Source: Prado023 sp963706875
Lineage (GTDB): Bacteria > Actinomycetota > Actinomycetes > S36-B12 > CAIYMF01
Assembly (NCBI GenBank): GCA_963706875.1
Contig: CAVPNW010000019.1
Location: 217,550 to 281,549 of the forward strand
Reading direction: 5' to 3'
DNA length: 64,000 nucleotides
Below the pieces are notes generated by a model that worked only from the letters and a program-made list of their open reading frames with translations, had not been told where the DNA came from and searched no databases. The position numbers were made by a program, and so were the translations under genes. Shown in pieces: positions 52,471 through 61,471 of the stretch (position 1 is the stretch's first letter; the number at the start of each line of letters is the position of its first letter).

Positions 52471-54693
52471 TCAGGACGTGGCCCTGACCGCCTCCACCAG
52501 CCGGCGGAGCAGCGGCAGGCTCGGGAAGTCCTCGATCAGCACGGCGTGACCCCGGGCGTCCGTGAGCGGCACGCGCCAGTTCGGGTACTCCTTGTCGGTG
52601 CCCGGCTGGTTCTGCGCCCGACGGTCGCCCACCGCATCGGTCAGGGCCACCCCGACCAGCACCGAGGGAGAGGCCGCCACCAGCGCGTGCAGGGCGACCA
52701 CGAGGTCCTCGTCGGTCCCGTCCGCCGGCATCCAGCCCCGGTCGACGCACATGGCGCGCCACTCGGCCACCTGTGCGTTGCTCTCGGCAAGCTCCTCCTC
52801 CGCGGGGCGGGTCAGCAGGCCGAGATCGGCCCGGATGCGCACATGCTCCCCGGCGAGGTACCCAGCGGTGGGCGGCAGGTCGTGGACCGTGACCGAGGCC
52901 AGGCAGTTGCCACGCCATTGCTCCGGTTGCAGCGGGACATCGGGATGGGCGGCGTAGTCGCGCTCGAACCACATGATGGTCGTGCCCAGCACGCCGCGGG
53001 ACAGCAGGTAGTCCTGCACCCACTGCTCGACGGTGCCGAGGTCCTCGCCCACCAGCCAGGCGTCGGCCCGCTGGGACTCCAGGGCGAGGATTCCGATCAG
53101 GGCCTCGTGGTCCGAGGTGACGAAGGTGCCGCTGTAGGCGGGCATGCCCTCGGGGATCCACCACAGCCGGAACAGGCCCAGGACGTGGTCCACCCGGATC
53201 CCGCCGGCATGCCGCAGGATCGTGCGCAGCATGTCGCGGTAGGGGATGAACCCCGCCTCGGCCAGCGCGTCGGGGCGCCACGGGGGCTGCGACCAGTTCT
53301 GCCCCATCTGGTTGTACATGTCCGGCGGGGCACCCACCGACACCCCCTGCGCCAGCACGTCGCGCAGCGCCCAGGCGTCCGATCCCTCCGGGTGCACGCC
53401 GACCGCGAGGTCGTGGACGATCCCCGAGCGCATGCCGGCGTCGACCGCCGCCTGCTGGGCGCGGGTCATCTGATCGTCGAGCTGCCACTGCAGCCAGGCA
53501 TGCCAGCGCACGGACTCGGCCAGGCGTGCACGCTCGGCTGCCACCTCCGGGGATCCGGCATCCTGCAGGGCGGCCGGCCACAGGGCGGGCTCGCCACCGT
53601 GCTCGTCGACCAGCGCACACCAGGTGGCGAAGTCGGACAGGCCCTGGCCCTCCCGCTCCACGAACGCGTCGAACAGGGCCGCCCGGCCCGGCGACAGCGG
53701 TGCTGCGAACACGTAGCGCAGGGCCTGGGACTTGGCGGCCCAGATCGCATCGCGGTCGATCAGGTCCGGGGAGGTGGACAGGGCACGCACCGGGATCGAC
53801 AGCGCCTCGATGCGACTGCGGTCATCCATCGACAGGCTGGCGTACTCCTCGATCGACTCGACCCGCAGGTAGATCGGGTTGGCGAACCGGCGGGTGACCG
53901 GCAGGTACGGGGAGGGCTCCATCGGCGCCGCAGGGGATGCGGCGTGCAGCGGATTGACCAGGACGAAGTCCGCACCCTCCGCGTGACCGCTCCACGCGGC
54001 CAGGTCCGCCAGGTCCACGAGGTCCCCGATCCCCCACGACCCCTCGGAGCGCATCGCGTAGACCTGGGTCATGAAGCCCCACTGGCGACCCGCTGCCAGC
54101 GCCGGCGGGTCCAGTCGCGCCGGGGTGACGATCAGCTGGCAGGAGGCCTCACGCAGAACGCCGTCGGCGCCCTCGGAGCGGGCCCATATCGTGTGCCACC
54201 CCAGCGGCAGGTCCCAGGGCAGCCGGAAAGTGGCCTCGCCCACCAGGACCCCGTCGACGTGCCGGGGCTCGACCCAGCGGTCCACCTGGTCCAGGAACCA
54301 GGCCTCGCCGCCCTCCTCCCGGTCGACCCACATCGACACCGGGTCGCCGTTGGGAACGTGCACCCAGCACTGATTGTCCGAGCCCGCACGCATGACGAAG
54401 ACGGGAGGCAGCATCCGGCGCCAGGGCGCATTGCGCCGGTCGTACAGGGCGTTCCAGATCGCGTCCGGGGAGCTTACGTCCACCTCGAGGGCGGTCAGCA
54501 CCGCGATGATGGTCGCCGCCCCGATCCGGTGGTAGTTGCCGGACTGGTCCCAGTACTCGACTGCGACGCCGTAGGCCCGTGCAAGTTCGACCAGCTCCGG
54601 GCTCGGCTCTGCCCACTCGGGCTCCACGACCGGGGGCTTGGGTGCAGATGCGCGTGCGGGGTCAGGGTTCGCCGGTCGATCTGCACTCACCAC
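52471..54693 (-). CDS. malQ: 4-alpha-glucanotransferase (GH77)
   Basis: A 740-aa amylomaltase. An N-terminal beta domain of about 170 residues, common in actinomycete MalQ, precedes the GH77 barrel: WGFMTQVYAMRSEGSWGIGD, NPLHAASP, the nucleophile region GGIRVDHVLGLFRLWWIP, the acid in VGEDLGTVEQWV and the third acid near VTVHDLPPT. It moves alpha-1,4-glucan chains in maltodextrin or glycogen turnover. The start is GTG 54693 with GGAGG 5 nt upstream. It shares its end with pepN. Confidence 0.93.
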   Translation of the reverse strand: MVSADRPANPDPARASAPKPPVVEPEWAEPSPELVELARAYGVAVEYWDQSGNYHRIGAATIIAVLTALEVDVSSPDAIWNALYDRRNAPWRRMLPPVFVMRAGSDNQCWVHVPNGDPVSMWVDREEGGEAWFLDQVDRWVEPRHVDGVLVGEATFRLPWDLPLGWHTIWARSEGADGVLREASCQLIVTPARLDPPALAAGRQWGFMTQVYAMRSEGSWGIGDLVDLADLAAWSGHAEGADFVLVNPLHAASPAAPMEPSPYLPVTRRFANPIYLRVESIEEYASLSMDDRSRIEALSIPVRALSTSPDLIDRDAIWAAKSQALRYVFAAPLSPGRAALFDAFVEREGQGLSDFATWCALVDEHGGEPALWPAALQDAGSPEVAAERARLAESVRWHAWLQWQLDDQMTRAQQAAVDAGMRSGIVHDLAVGVHPEGSDAWALRDVLAQGVSVGAPPDMYNQMGQNWSQPPWRPDALAEAGFIPYRDMLRTILRHAGGIRVDHVLGLFRLWWIPEGMPAYSGTFVTSDHEALIGILALESQRADAWLVGEDLGTVEQWVQDYLLSRGVLGTTIMWFERDYAAHPDVPLQPEQWRGNCLASVTVHDLPPTAGYLAGEHVRIRADLGLLTRPAEEELAESNAQVAEWRAMCVDRGWMPADGTDEDLVVALHALVAASPSVLVGVALTDAVGDRRAQNQPGTDKEYPNWRVPLTDARGHAVLIEDFPSLPLLRRLVEAVRATS

Positions 54694-54889
54694 GGGGGCC
54701 TCCAGTCGCGTGTCGGGGCGTCCCCGGGTGCCGAGGTGATGGGGCGGACGCCCGTCCCACGACCGGTGCCGGCGGTCCCCGGGGGCATGATGGTCAGGCT
54801 AGGGCGTCGGCCGCTCCCGCCGCTCGCCCGGGGGCCCTCCGCGCGCGAACGTCCGCCGCCTTGTCCCCCGGGCGTCGTAGGGTGCGTGC

Positions 54890-55876
54890 GTGATCAGGCT
54901 TGCAGACCCCGCGCCCACAGAGTCCGACCAGCCCTTCTGGGCGTGGTTCGCCAGCTTCTGGGCTGAGGCCCTGTTCATCGTCGTGGTCGTCCTCGTCGCC
55001 GCCGGGCTGCACTTCCTGGGATCCCGGCTCATCCATCGCTCCGTGGAGAAGTGGATCAACAGCGGCCGCAGTCGGGAGGACGCCCTGACCGACACCCCCG
55101 AGGCGACCGTCGAGCTCCAGTCGATGATCATGGGCCAACGCCGGGAGCAGCGGGCGAAGGCCGTCGGGCAGTTGTTGCGCAGCAGCTTGGTTCTGGTCGT
55201 CTGGGGCACGGCGGGGTTGCTGATCCTGACCGAGCTGGGGGTCAACGTTGCGCCCCTGATCGCCAGCGCCGGCGTGGTCGGCGTCGCGCTGGGCTTCGGC
55301 GCCCAGACACTGGTCAAGGACTACCTCTCCGGCTTCTTCATGATCGTCGAGGACCAGTACGGGGTCGGTGACCTGGTCGACGTCGGCCCGGTGACCGGCA
55401 CCGTCGAGGAGGTGGCCCTGCGGGTCACCCGGATCCGGGACCCAACCGGCGTGGTCTGGTACGTGCGCAACGGCGAGATCCTGCGCGTGGCCAACCAGTC
55501 ACAGGGCTGGACGATGGCCTCCGCCGTGATCCCCGTGTCCTACGACGCCGACCTCGAGGAGGTCCGCCAGGTCGTGATCGAGGTCGGCAACGACATGTAC
55601 AACGACCCCGAGACCCGGGACCGGATGCTGAGCCGCCCGACGTTCGCCGGGGTCGAGGCCGTGTCGGGTGAGGCCATCTACGTGCGGATCATGGTCAAGG
55701 CCCGGGCCTCGCAGCAGATCCCCCTGACCCGCGAGCTCCGTGAGCGGCTGAAGGGGAAGTTCGACGAGCATGGTGTGGTGGTGCCCGTCCTCGCACGGCC
55801 GATGGGCTTCAACGCGGACGGCACGCCCATGACACCGGGGTCCGTGCCGCCCGTCGGCGGCGGGGCGCCGCGGTAG
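54890..55876 (+). CDS. MscS-family mechanosensitive channel
   Basis: A 328-aa channel subunit. Helices lie at about 20-45 (AEALFIVVVVLVAAGLHFL) and 95-120 (LLRSSLVLVVWGTAGLLIL), then the pore helix with VVGVALGFGAQTLVKDYLSGFF, followed by the cytoplasmic beta domain VGDLVDVGPVTGTVEEVALRVT and a C-terminal alpha/beta cage. It opens on membrane tension to release solutes. GTG 54890 is preceded by TAGGGT at 6 nt and no ribosome site, so a leaderless message is likely. The last 30 residues are Pro/Gly-rich. Confidence 0.88.
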   Translation: MIRLADPAPTESDQPFWAWFASFWAEALFIVVVVLVAAGLHFLGSRLIHRSVEKWINSGRSREDALTDTPEATVELQSMIMGQRREQRAKAVGQLLRSSLVLVVWGTAGLLILTELGVNVAPLIASAGVVGVALGFGAQTLVKDYLSGFFMIVEDQYGVGDLVDVGPVTGTVEEVALRVTRIRDPTGVVWYVRNGEILRVANQSQGWTMASAVIPVSYDADLEEVRQVVIEVGNDMYNDPETRDRMLSRPTFAGVEAVSGEAIYVRIMVKARASQQIPLTRELRERLKGKFDEHGVVVPVLARPMGFNADGTPMTPGSVPPVGGGAPR

Positions 55877-55940
55877 GGCGCATGGCAGGCCCACGGTCCA
55901 GCGACTTGCGCCGGTGCCGGGGACCGGCACACTGGGCGCC

Positions 55941-57443
55941 ATGGATCCGACTCCCGGCCGCCTCTGCCTGGTCACCGGCGCCACCGGCTACATCGGCGGC
56001 AGGCTCGTGCCCGAGCTCCTGGCGGCAGGACATCGGGTCCGCGTCCTGGCCCGGCACCCCGACCGCCTGCGCGACCTCCCGTGGCATGACGACGTGGAGG
56101 TCGCCATCGGCGACGCGGCCGACCCTGAGGCCCTTGCCCGCGCGATGAGCGACATCGAGGTCGCCTACTACCTGATCCACGCCATCGGCACCGGCCCGGA
56201 CTTCGAGCGCACCGAGGAGGCAGTCGCCCGCACATTCGCCACGGTCGCCCGCCAAGCCGGGGTCCAGCGGATCGTCTACCTCGGCGGACTCGCGCATGAC
56301 GACAACCTCAGCGAGCACCTGCGCTCCCGGGCCCAGGTCGGCGAGATCCTGCTGGCCAGCGGTGTCCCGACGGCCGCCCTCGGAGCCGCCACCGTCATCG
56401 GGTCCGGATCGCTGTCCTTCGAGATGCTGCGCTACCTGACCGAGCGGCTCCCGGTGATGATCACGCCCCGGTGGGTGCGCACGCGGATCCAGCCGATCGC
56501 CATTCGCGACGTCCTGCGCTACCTCGTCGGGTGCGCCACGCTGCCTGCGGACGTGAACCGGACGTTCGACATCGGTGGCCCGGACGTCCTGACCTATGAG
56601 CAGATGATGCAGCGCTTCGCTGCCGTCTCGGGCCTGAAGAAGCGGCGGATCCTGCCCATCAACCTGCTGCAACCCGAGCTGTCCGCCCGATGGGTGGGCC
56701 TCGTGACGCCCGTGCCCAGCGTGGTCGCACGCCCGCTGGTGGCCTCCCTGCGCAACGAGGTGGTCTGCCAGGAGGACGACATCCGCGCCTACGTCCCCGA
56801 CCCGCCCGGGGGCCTGCTCGGGTTCGATGAGTCGGTGCGCCTGGCGCTCACGCGGGTCAAGGACGCCGACGTGGCCACGCGGTGGTCGGACGCCTACTTG
56901 CCCGGTGCGCCGAGCGACCCGATGCCGACCGACCCGGGCTGGGCCGGGGGGTCGCTGTTCACCGATGATCGCAGCGCCGTGGTCCCGGCCTCCCCCGAGG
57001 CGGTCTGGGACGTGGTCGCGTCGATCGGTGGGGACAACGGCTGGTACTCGCTGAAGTGGGCCTGGGAGGTGCGCGGGGCGTTCGACCGGCTCATCGGCGG
57101 ACCGGGCCTGCGCCGGGGCCGGCGCGACCCGCAGGAGCTTCTCATCGGGGAGGCCTGCGACTTCTGGCGCGTCGAGGAGGTCGTCCCGGGCAGGCTCCTG
57201 CGCCTGCGCGCCGAGATGAAGGTCCCGGGCCTGGCGTGGCTGGAGTTCCACGTGGCACCCGCCCCCGGTGGCGGCACGACGCTGCGGCAACGGGCCACGT
57301 TCTTCCCCCACGGACTGGCCGGCCAGGCGTACTGGTACTCGGTCCTGCCCTTCCACGGGGTCGTGTTCCCGACGATGGTGACGCGGATCAGCGCCGCCGC
57401 AGTCGAGCGTGACCGGGAACTGGCTGCGCCGAACCCCCTTTGA
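55941..57443 (+). CDS. Extended SDR fused to a DUF2867 domain
   Basis: A 500-aa two-domain protein. The N-terminal half is an atypical short-chain dehydrogenase: VTGATGYIGGRLVPELLAAG binds NAD(P), and YLGGLAHDD and FDIGGPDVLTYEQMM follow. From about residue 340 comes DUF2867, a SRPBCC-like domain (PEAVWDVVASIGGDNGWYSLKW, RLRAEMKVPGLAWLEFHV). This fusion is found in many actinomycetes; its substrate is unknown. CACACT lies 7 nt before the ATG. A terminator hairpin follows. Confidence 0.85.
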   Translation: MDPTPGRLCLVTGATGYIGGRLVPELLAAGHRVRVLARHPDRLRDLPWHDDVEVAIGDAADPEALARAMSDIEVAYYLIHAIGTGPDFERTEEAVARTFATVARQAGVQRIVYLGGLAHDDNLSEHLRSRAQVGEILLASGVPTAALGAATVIGSGSLSFEMLRYLTERLPVMITPRWVRTRIQPIAIRDVLRYLVGCATLPADVNRTFDIGGPDVLTYEQMMQRFAAVSGLKKRRILPINLLQPELSARWVGLVTPVPSVVARPLVASLRNEVVCQEDDIRAYVPDPPGGLLGFDESVRLALTRVKDADVATRWSDAYLPGAPSDPMPTDPGWAGGSLFTDDRSAVVPASPEAVWDVVASIGGDNGWYSLKWAWEVRGAFDRLIGGPGLRRGRRDPQELLIGEACDFWRVEEVVPGRLLRLRAEMKVPGLAWLEFHVAPAPGGGTTLRQRATFFPHGLAGQAYWYSVLPFHGVVFPTMVTRISAAAVERDRELAAPNPL

Positions 57444-57446
57444 GGA

Positions 57447-57479
57447 TCCGCACGCCCCTGCCATGCCGGGGCGTGCGGA
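57447..57479. terminator. Terminator after the SDR-DUF2867 gene
   Basis: TCCGCACGCCCC and GGGGCGTGCGGA form a perfect 12-bp stem with a 9-base loop, followed on the plus strand by CCTCTTT. It lies between converging genes and can serve both. Confidence 0.75.
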
Positions 57480-57491
57480 CCTCTTTGCGGG

Positions 57492-58043
57492 TCAGTCGAT
57501 CGGGGCCACCCGACGTCCGAGGGTCATCCCGTTGGCGTCCGCCGCGACCCGGACCGGCAACTCGGTCGGGCTCTGGGTCTCGAACGGGGGCACCCGCCGA
57601 CCCAGCGGCGAACCGCTGGCGTCCACCGGCCCACCCAGCGTGATGCCGATCGGCAGGGCCGTCTCGAGTGGTGCGAGCCTGCGCCCGAGGTTCATCCCAT
57701 TGGCGTCCACTGGGCCTGCGATCCGCGAGATCACGATCGGAGCCGCGGTCTCGACCATCTGGCTGTGCGCCCAGTAGCCGGCACCGAAGCCGACCGCCAG
57801 GCTCATGGCCCCCACCAGGATCCCAACCACCAGTGGCTTGGACGACCTCGCCGTCGGCGGGGCCTCGCGCTCGTACGCCGGCAACTCCCACGAGGCCCTG
57901 ATCGCCTCGTGGTGCTCCTCGGTCAGAACCTCGGGCGCATTCACGGCCTCCTGCGTCGTGGGCGTCGTGACCTGCTCTGTTGTTGGTTGCTCCGCTGTGG
58001 CCGGCCCTGTTGTGGCCTGACCCTTCGTCGTCATCGTTGTCAT
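57492..58043 (-). CDS. Single-pass membrane protein with three C-terminal repeats, unknown
   Basis: A 183-aa protein I do not recognise. The N-terminus is Thr/Ala/Glu-rich and disordered; one helix follows at about residues 72-92 (PLVVGILVGAMSLAVGFGAG). The outer part consists of three imperfect repeats of about 28 residues with the pattern DANGMNLGRRLAPLE: GPVDANGMNLGRRLAPLE, GPVDASGSPLGRRVPPFE and AADANGMTLGRRVAPID. Their regularity suggests a binding or assembly surface. The ATG at 58043 has GGGAGG 8 nt upstream. It is divergent from the large LuxR-type regulator, with 116 bases between. Confidence 0.65.
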   Translation of the reverse strand: MTTMTTKGQATTGPATAEQPTTEQVTTPTTQEAVNAPEVLTEEHHEAIRASWELPAYEREAPPTARSSKPLVVGILVGAMSLAVGFGAGYWAHSQMVETAAPIVISRIAGPVDANGMNLGRRLAPLETALPIGITLGGPVDASGSPLGRRVPPFETQSPTELPVRVAADANGMTLGRRVAPID

Positions 58044-58159
58044 CGTTCCCACCTCCCTCTGACTCCATGGTCCTGCTTCGGGACAGGGCAGACATCCGTT
58101 GGACTACTGGGGTCCAGTGACCCTCGGCAAGCCCCCAGGGCACGTTCTAGCGTGGAAGT

Positions 58160-61003
58160 GTGATCAGGGGCAGGGCCCGGGAGCTGGAGATCCTCGACGG
58201 TGCACTCACGCGCACACTCGAAGGCGGCCACGCAGAGCCGCTGCTCCTGGTCGGGGACGCCGGCATGGGGAAGTCCGCCCTGCTGGACGAGACTGCGCGC
58301 AGGGCACGGTCGCGCGGCATGCGCCTGGCGCGGGCGGCAGCCCCACAGGGAGGTGAGGCGAACGCTTTCGCGCTGGTGGAGGACATCGTGCGTTGCCTGC
58401 CCGAGGATCTCGCCCGCCTGCCCGACGAGGACGCGGAGATGCTTCACGAAGCGCCCCGGGACGCGACGGTCGGCCCCGGGCCCGTCGCTGCCGCGCTGCT
58501 GCACCTGCTGGTGGAGGCCGGGCAGCACCAGCCGCTACTGGTCCTCGTGGACGATCTGCACTGGGCAGACACGGGCTCCCTGGTCGCCCTGGGCTTGGCC
58601 GTCGGGCGGCTCGGCAGGGAGCGAGTCTCGTATGTGGCCTCGGCGCGCCCGCGGCCTGCGCTGGACCAACGACTAGCGGCCTGGACCACGGTCGAGGTGG
58701 GCCCGTTGGGCCTGGACGCGGCGGTGTCCGTCCTTCGGACCGGCCTCCCCGATCCGGCTGCCCTGACGAATCGGCACGCCGGCCGCCTGGCCGAGTCGCT
58801 CGGGCGCTGCCCGTTGGCCCTCGTGGAGGCAGGCAGGCTGCTGACCGCCGGACAGATCGCAGGCCGCGACCCGCTACCCGACCCCCTCCCGCTCTCGGAA
58901 CGGCTGCGCGCGGCCTGGGGTCGCAGTTGGTCGGACCTGCCCGAGCCGACCCGCACCGCCCTGCTTGCGCTGGCAGTGACGCAGGGTGCCGGTGGGGCGC
59001 TGACGGCGCGGGTGCTCAGCGACCTGGGCCTCGGTTCCGACGCTCTCGATCCGACCGCAGCCGATCGGCTGCTCGATCTCCGGGCGCCCTGCCCGGGGGG
59101 ATCAGCCCGCCTTGCCCACCCGCTCATCCGCGATGCCATCATCGCGGCGGCTGGGCTGGGTGCGGTGCGCGCGATGCATGCGCACGCGGCCGAAGCTGCC
59201 CAGGCCCTTGGGCTGGCCCCGTCGCTGGTCATCGCACATGTTGCGGCCGCGGCGACTCCCGGCGACACGAGGGCCATGGCTCGACTGGTGGCGGAGGCGG
59301 AGCGTGCAGAGGCCGCCGAACTCGGCGATCCCGCCGCGTACGCCCTGCTGGCTGCCGCAGAACTCGCCCTCACCGACGTCGAGCGCAGCCGGCTGGCTGC
59401 GCGGGCGGCACGCACACTGATGGAGTACTCGCTGAGCAGCATCCAGACCGCCCGGATCCTGGCCCTGGCCGACCTGCGAGTCCTCAGCGCAGAGGAACGG
59501 TTCTGGGTCGAGTGGCTGCGCAGCGAGTGGCTCGACGAGGAAGACCTCCGGCGCTGCGAGCAGTCGTTGGAGAGCACGATCGAGCGGGCCCAGCAGATCG
59601 ACACGCCGATGCTGCCGTGGATCGTCTTCAGTGCGATGACAGGAGCGTGGGGCCTTCTCGATGGTGAGGCCGGCCTGCGCCATGGCAGCACGCTACGGGC
59701 GTTGGCCGAGCGAGCTGACGCCGAAGACGACGGGCGCATGCCTGCGTGGGCGTGCCGGGGGATGTACGCCCTGGCGCTGTTCCAGGTTGGGCAGGTCCGT
59801 GCGTCCCGGGCGGAGCTCGAGGCGGTTAGGCAGGCGTCCTGCAACTGGCGTCCCTCAACTGGAACCCGCCTCGTGCAGCAGCTGCAGGTGGCCGTGGTCG
59901 ACAAGGAGATGTCCCAGATGCATCCGGGCGTCGACGTGCGGCTGGAGAACCTGGCGGAGCGGCAGGCCGGCGATCCCGGGCCCACGCTCGGGTTCGTGCG
60001 CAGGACCCAGGCGGAGCGGGCCCTGCGCCGCGGCCAGCTGATCCTGGCTCGTGCGCTCATCGACGAGGCATGGGCGCTGGATCAGGGCTCGGCCTCCCGG
60101 GTGGGCCTCATCGACTGGTTGGACGTGTCCGCGCGCATCGCGGCTGCCCAGGGGGACGCCGCGCTGCTGACACGGCAGGCGGCCGAACTCCGGGCGGTTG
60201 CCGCACGGATCGGATGGCTGCAGGTCGTCAGCGTCGCAGACCGAGCCCAGGGCCTGCTGGCCCTGGGCGAGGGTCGCCTCGATGATGCGCTGACCCACCT
60301 GGAGCCACTCGCCGAGGCGCCCCTACTGGGCAGGGGGCCGTGGGAGGCGGTCCCACTGGGACGGGCGGACCTCGTGGAGGCCCTCAGCCGCAGCGGGGAG
60401 GCCGATCGCGCCGCGACCGTCGCCTCCGCACTGACCGACACGCTGGGACCCTCGGCGGACCCGCTCGCCCGAGGGCTCGTCACCCGTTCACAGGGGCTGG
60501 TCACGCGCGGCGACCCGGCGCACTGGGCCCTCGCGACGGCGATCGCATTGTTCGACCAGGCCGGGGACCCATTCGAAGCGGCCCGGACCCACCTGCTGCT
60601 CGGCGAGGTGTTGCGCCGCGAGCGACGGATCCAGGACGCCCGCCACGAGCTGCGACTCGCCGTGGCCATGTTCGAGCGGATGGGGGCGTCCACCTGGGCT
60701 GCCAGAGCCCAGGGCGAACTGCGCGCGAGCGGCGCGGTCGTCCCCGCTCCGGTTCCCGATCCCCTGGCGACGCTGACCCCGCAGGAGCGTCGGGTGGCCG
60801 AAGCCGTGGCCTCCGGGGCCACGGACCGTCAGATCGCCGCCGCCATGTTCCTGTCGCACCGTACGGTGGCGTTCCACCTGTCATCGGTCTACCGCAAGCT
60901 CGGCGTCACCGGTCGAGCCGCCCTTGCCGGCAGGTTGGCGCAGGACCCCCGGGTCCCCCGGGTCCCTGATCCCGGGATCAGGCCGGACCCGGATAGGTGT
61001 TGA
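58160..61003 (+). CDS. Large LuxR-family ATP-binding (LAL/MalT-like) regulator
   Basis: A 947-aa STAND-type regulator. Walker A GDAGMGKS near residue 33, Walker B LLVLVDDLHWAD, then a long alpha-helical repeat region from about 380 to 850 (TPR-like; AEAERAEAAELGDPAAYALL), and a C-terminal LuxR helix-turn-helix: LTPQERRVAEAVASGATDRQ, then FHLSSVYRKLGVTGRAAL. Such proteins switch genes on after binding a ligand and ATP. The target is unknown; the divergent repeat protein is the nearest candidate. TAGCGT lies 6 nt before the GTG. Its last 26 bases overlap glbO from the other strand. Confidence 0.88.
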   Translation: MIRGRARELEILDGALTRTLEGGHAEPLLLVGDAGMGKSALLDETARRARSRGMRLARAAAPQGGEANAFALVEDIVRCLPEDLARLPDEDAEMLHEAPRDATVGPGPVAAALLHLLVEAGQHQPLLVLVDDLHWADTGSLVALGLAVGRLGRERVSYVASARPRPALDQRLAAWTTVEVGPLGLDAAVSVLRTGLPDPAALTNRHAGRLAESLGRCPLALVEAGRLLTAGQIAGRDPLPDPLPLSERLRAAWGRSWSDLPEPTRTALLALAVTQGAGGALTARVLSDLGLGSDALDPTAADRLLDLRAPCPGGSARLAHPLIRDAIIAAAGLGAVRAMHAHAAEAAQALGLAPSLVIAHVAAAATPGDTRAMARLVAEAERAEAAELGDPAAYALLAAAELALTDVERSRLAARAARTLMEYSLSSIQTARILALADLRVLSAEERFWVEWLRSEWLDEEDLRRCEQSLESTIERAQQIDTPMLPWIVFSAMTGAWGLLDGEAGLRHGSTLRALAERADAEDDGRMPAWACRGMYALALFQVGQVRASRAELEAVRQASCNWRPSTGTRLVQQLQVAVVDKEMSQMHPGVDVRLENLAERQAGDPGPTLGFVRRTQAERALRRGQLILARALIDEAWALDQGSASRVGLIDWLDVSARIAAAQGDAALLTRQAAELRAVAARIGWLQVVSVADRAQGLLALGEGRLDDALTHLEPLAEAPLLGRGPWEAVPLGRADLVEALSRSGEADRAATVASALTDTLGPSADPLARGLVTRSQGLVTRGDPAHWALATAIALFDQAGDPFEAARTHLLLGEVLRRERRIQDARHELRLAVAMFERMGASTWAARAQGELRASGAVVPAPVPDPLATLTPQERRVAEAVASGATDRQIAAAMFLSHRTVAFHLSSVYRKLGVTGRAALAGRLAQDPRVPRVPDPGIRPDPDRC
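60958..60992. terminator. Hairpin inside two overlapping gene ends
   Basis: CCGGGTCC pairs with GGACCCGG and encloses the perfect 16-base palindrome CTGATCCCGGGATCAG with a 3-base bulge. It lies within the last codons of the LuxR-type gene and partly within glbO, so it can end both messages only if it acts inside coding sequence. Confidence 0.5.
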
Positions 61004-61385
61004 CCATCGAGAGCGCCGCCCGGGTCAGGTAGTCCCAGAGCTCGGCCTCGTCCTCTGCGGACATCCCACACGCCGGCGCCGCCTCGTCCAGGGCAGCGCG
61101 CATGTGGCGCAGCCACGCGTCGTGCGCCGCGGCATCGACCGGGTACGGCGCGTGCCGCATCCGCAGGCGCGGGTGCCCGCGCTCCTGGGAGTACGTGGTC
61201 GGCCCGCCCCAGTACTGCTCGAGGAAGAGCTGCAGGCGCTCGGCCGCCGGACCGAGGTCGGCCTCCGGGTACATCGCCCGCAGTTGCGGGTCCTCGGCCA
61301 CCCCGGCGTAGAACCGGGCGACCAGCAGGTCGAAGAACTCATGACCGCCGAACCGCTCGAAGGGCGTGGCGGGAGGGGGCTGCAC
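60978..61385 (-). CDS. glbO: Group II truncated haemoglobin
   Basis: A 135-aa globin of the mycobacterial GlbO type. FERFGGHEFFDLLVARFYAGV begins the shortened A/B helices, MYPEADLGPAAERLQLFL and QYWGGPTTYSQERGHPRLRM follow, and the proximal histidine is in RMRHAPYPV; the Trp of HDAWLRHM is the G8 residue of this group. It binds oxygen and may detoxify NO or peroxide. GTG 61385 has TACATT 6 nt upstream; a longer frame to 61418 adds only a proline-rich stretch that GlbO lacks. It overlaps the LuxR-type gene tail to tail by 26 bases. Confidence 0.9.
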   Translation of the reverse strand: MQPPPATPFERFGGHEFFDLLVARFYAGVAEDPQLRAMYPEADLGPAAERLQLFLEQYWGGPTTYSQERGHPRLRMRHAPYPVDAAAHDAWLRHMRAALDEAAPACGMSAEDEAELWDYLTRAALSMVNTYPGPA

Positions 61386-61471
61386 AGGACGAATGTAGTC
61401 CACCGACGGGACCGGCACCCCACCCCGAGGTGGCGTGGATTCCGGGGGCCGGACACGACAGGATGTGCCCC

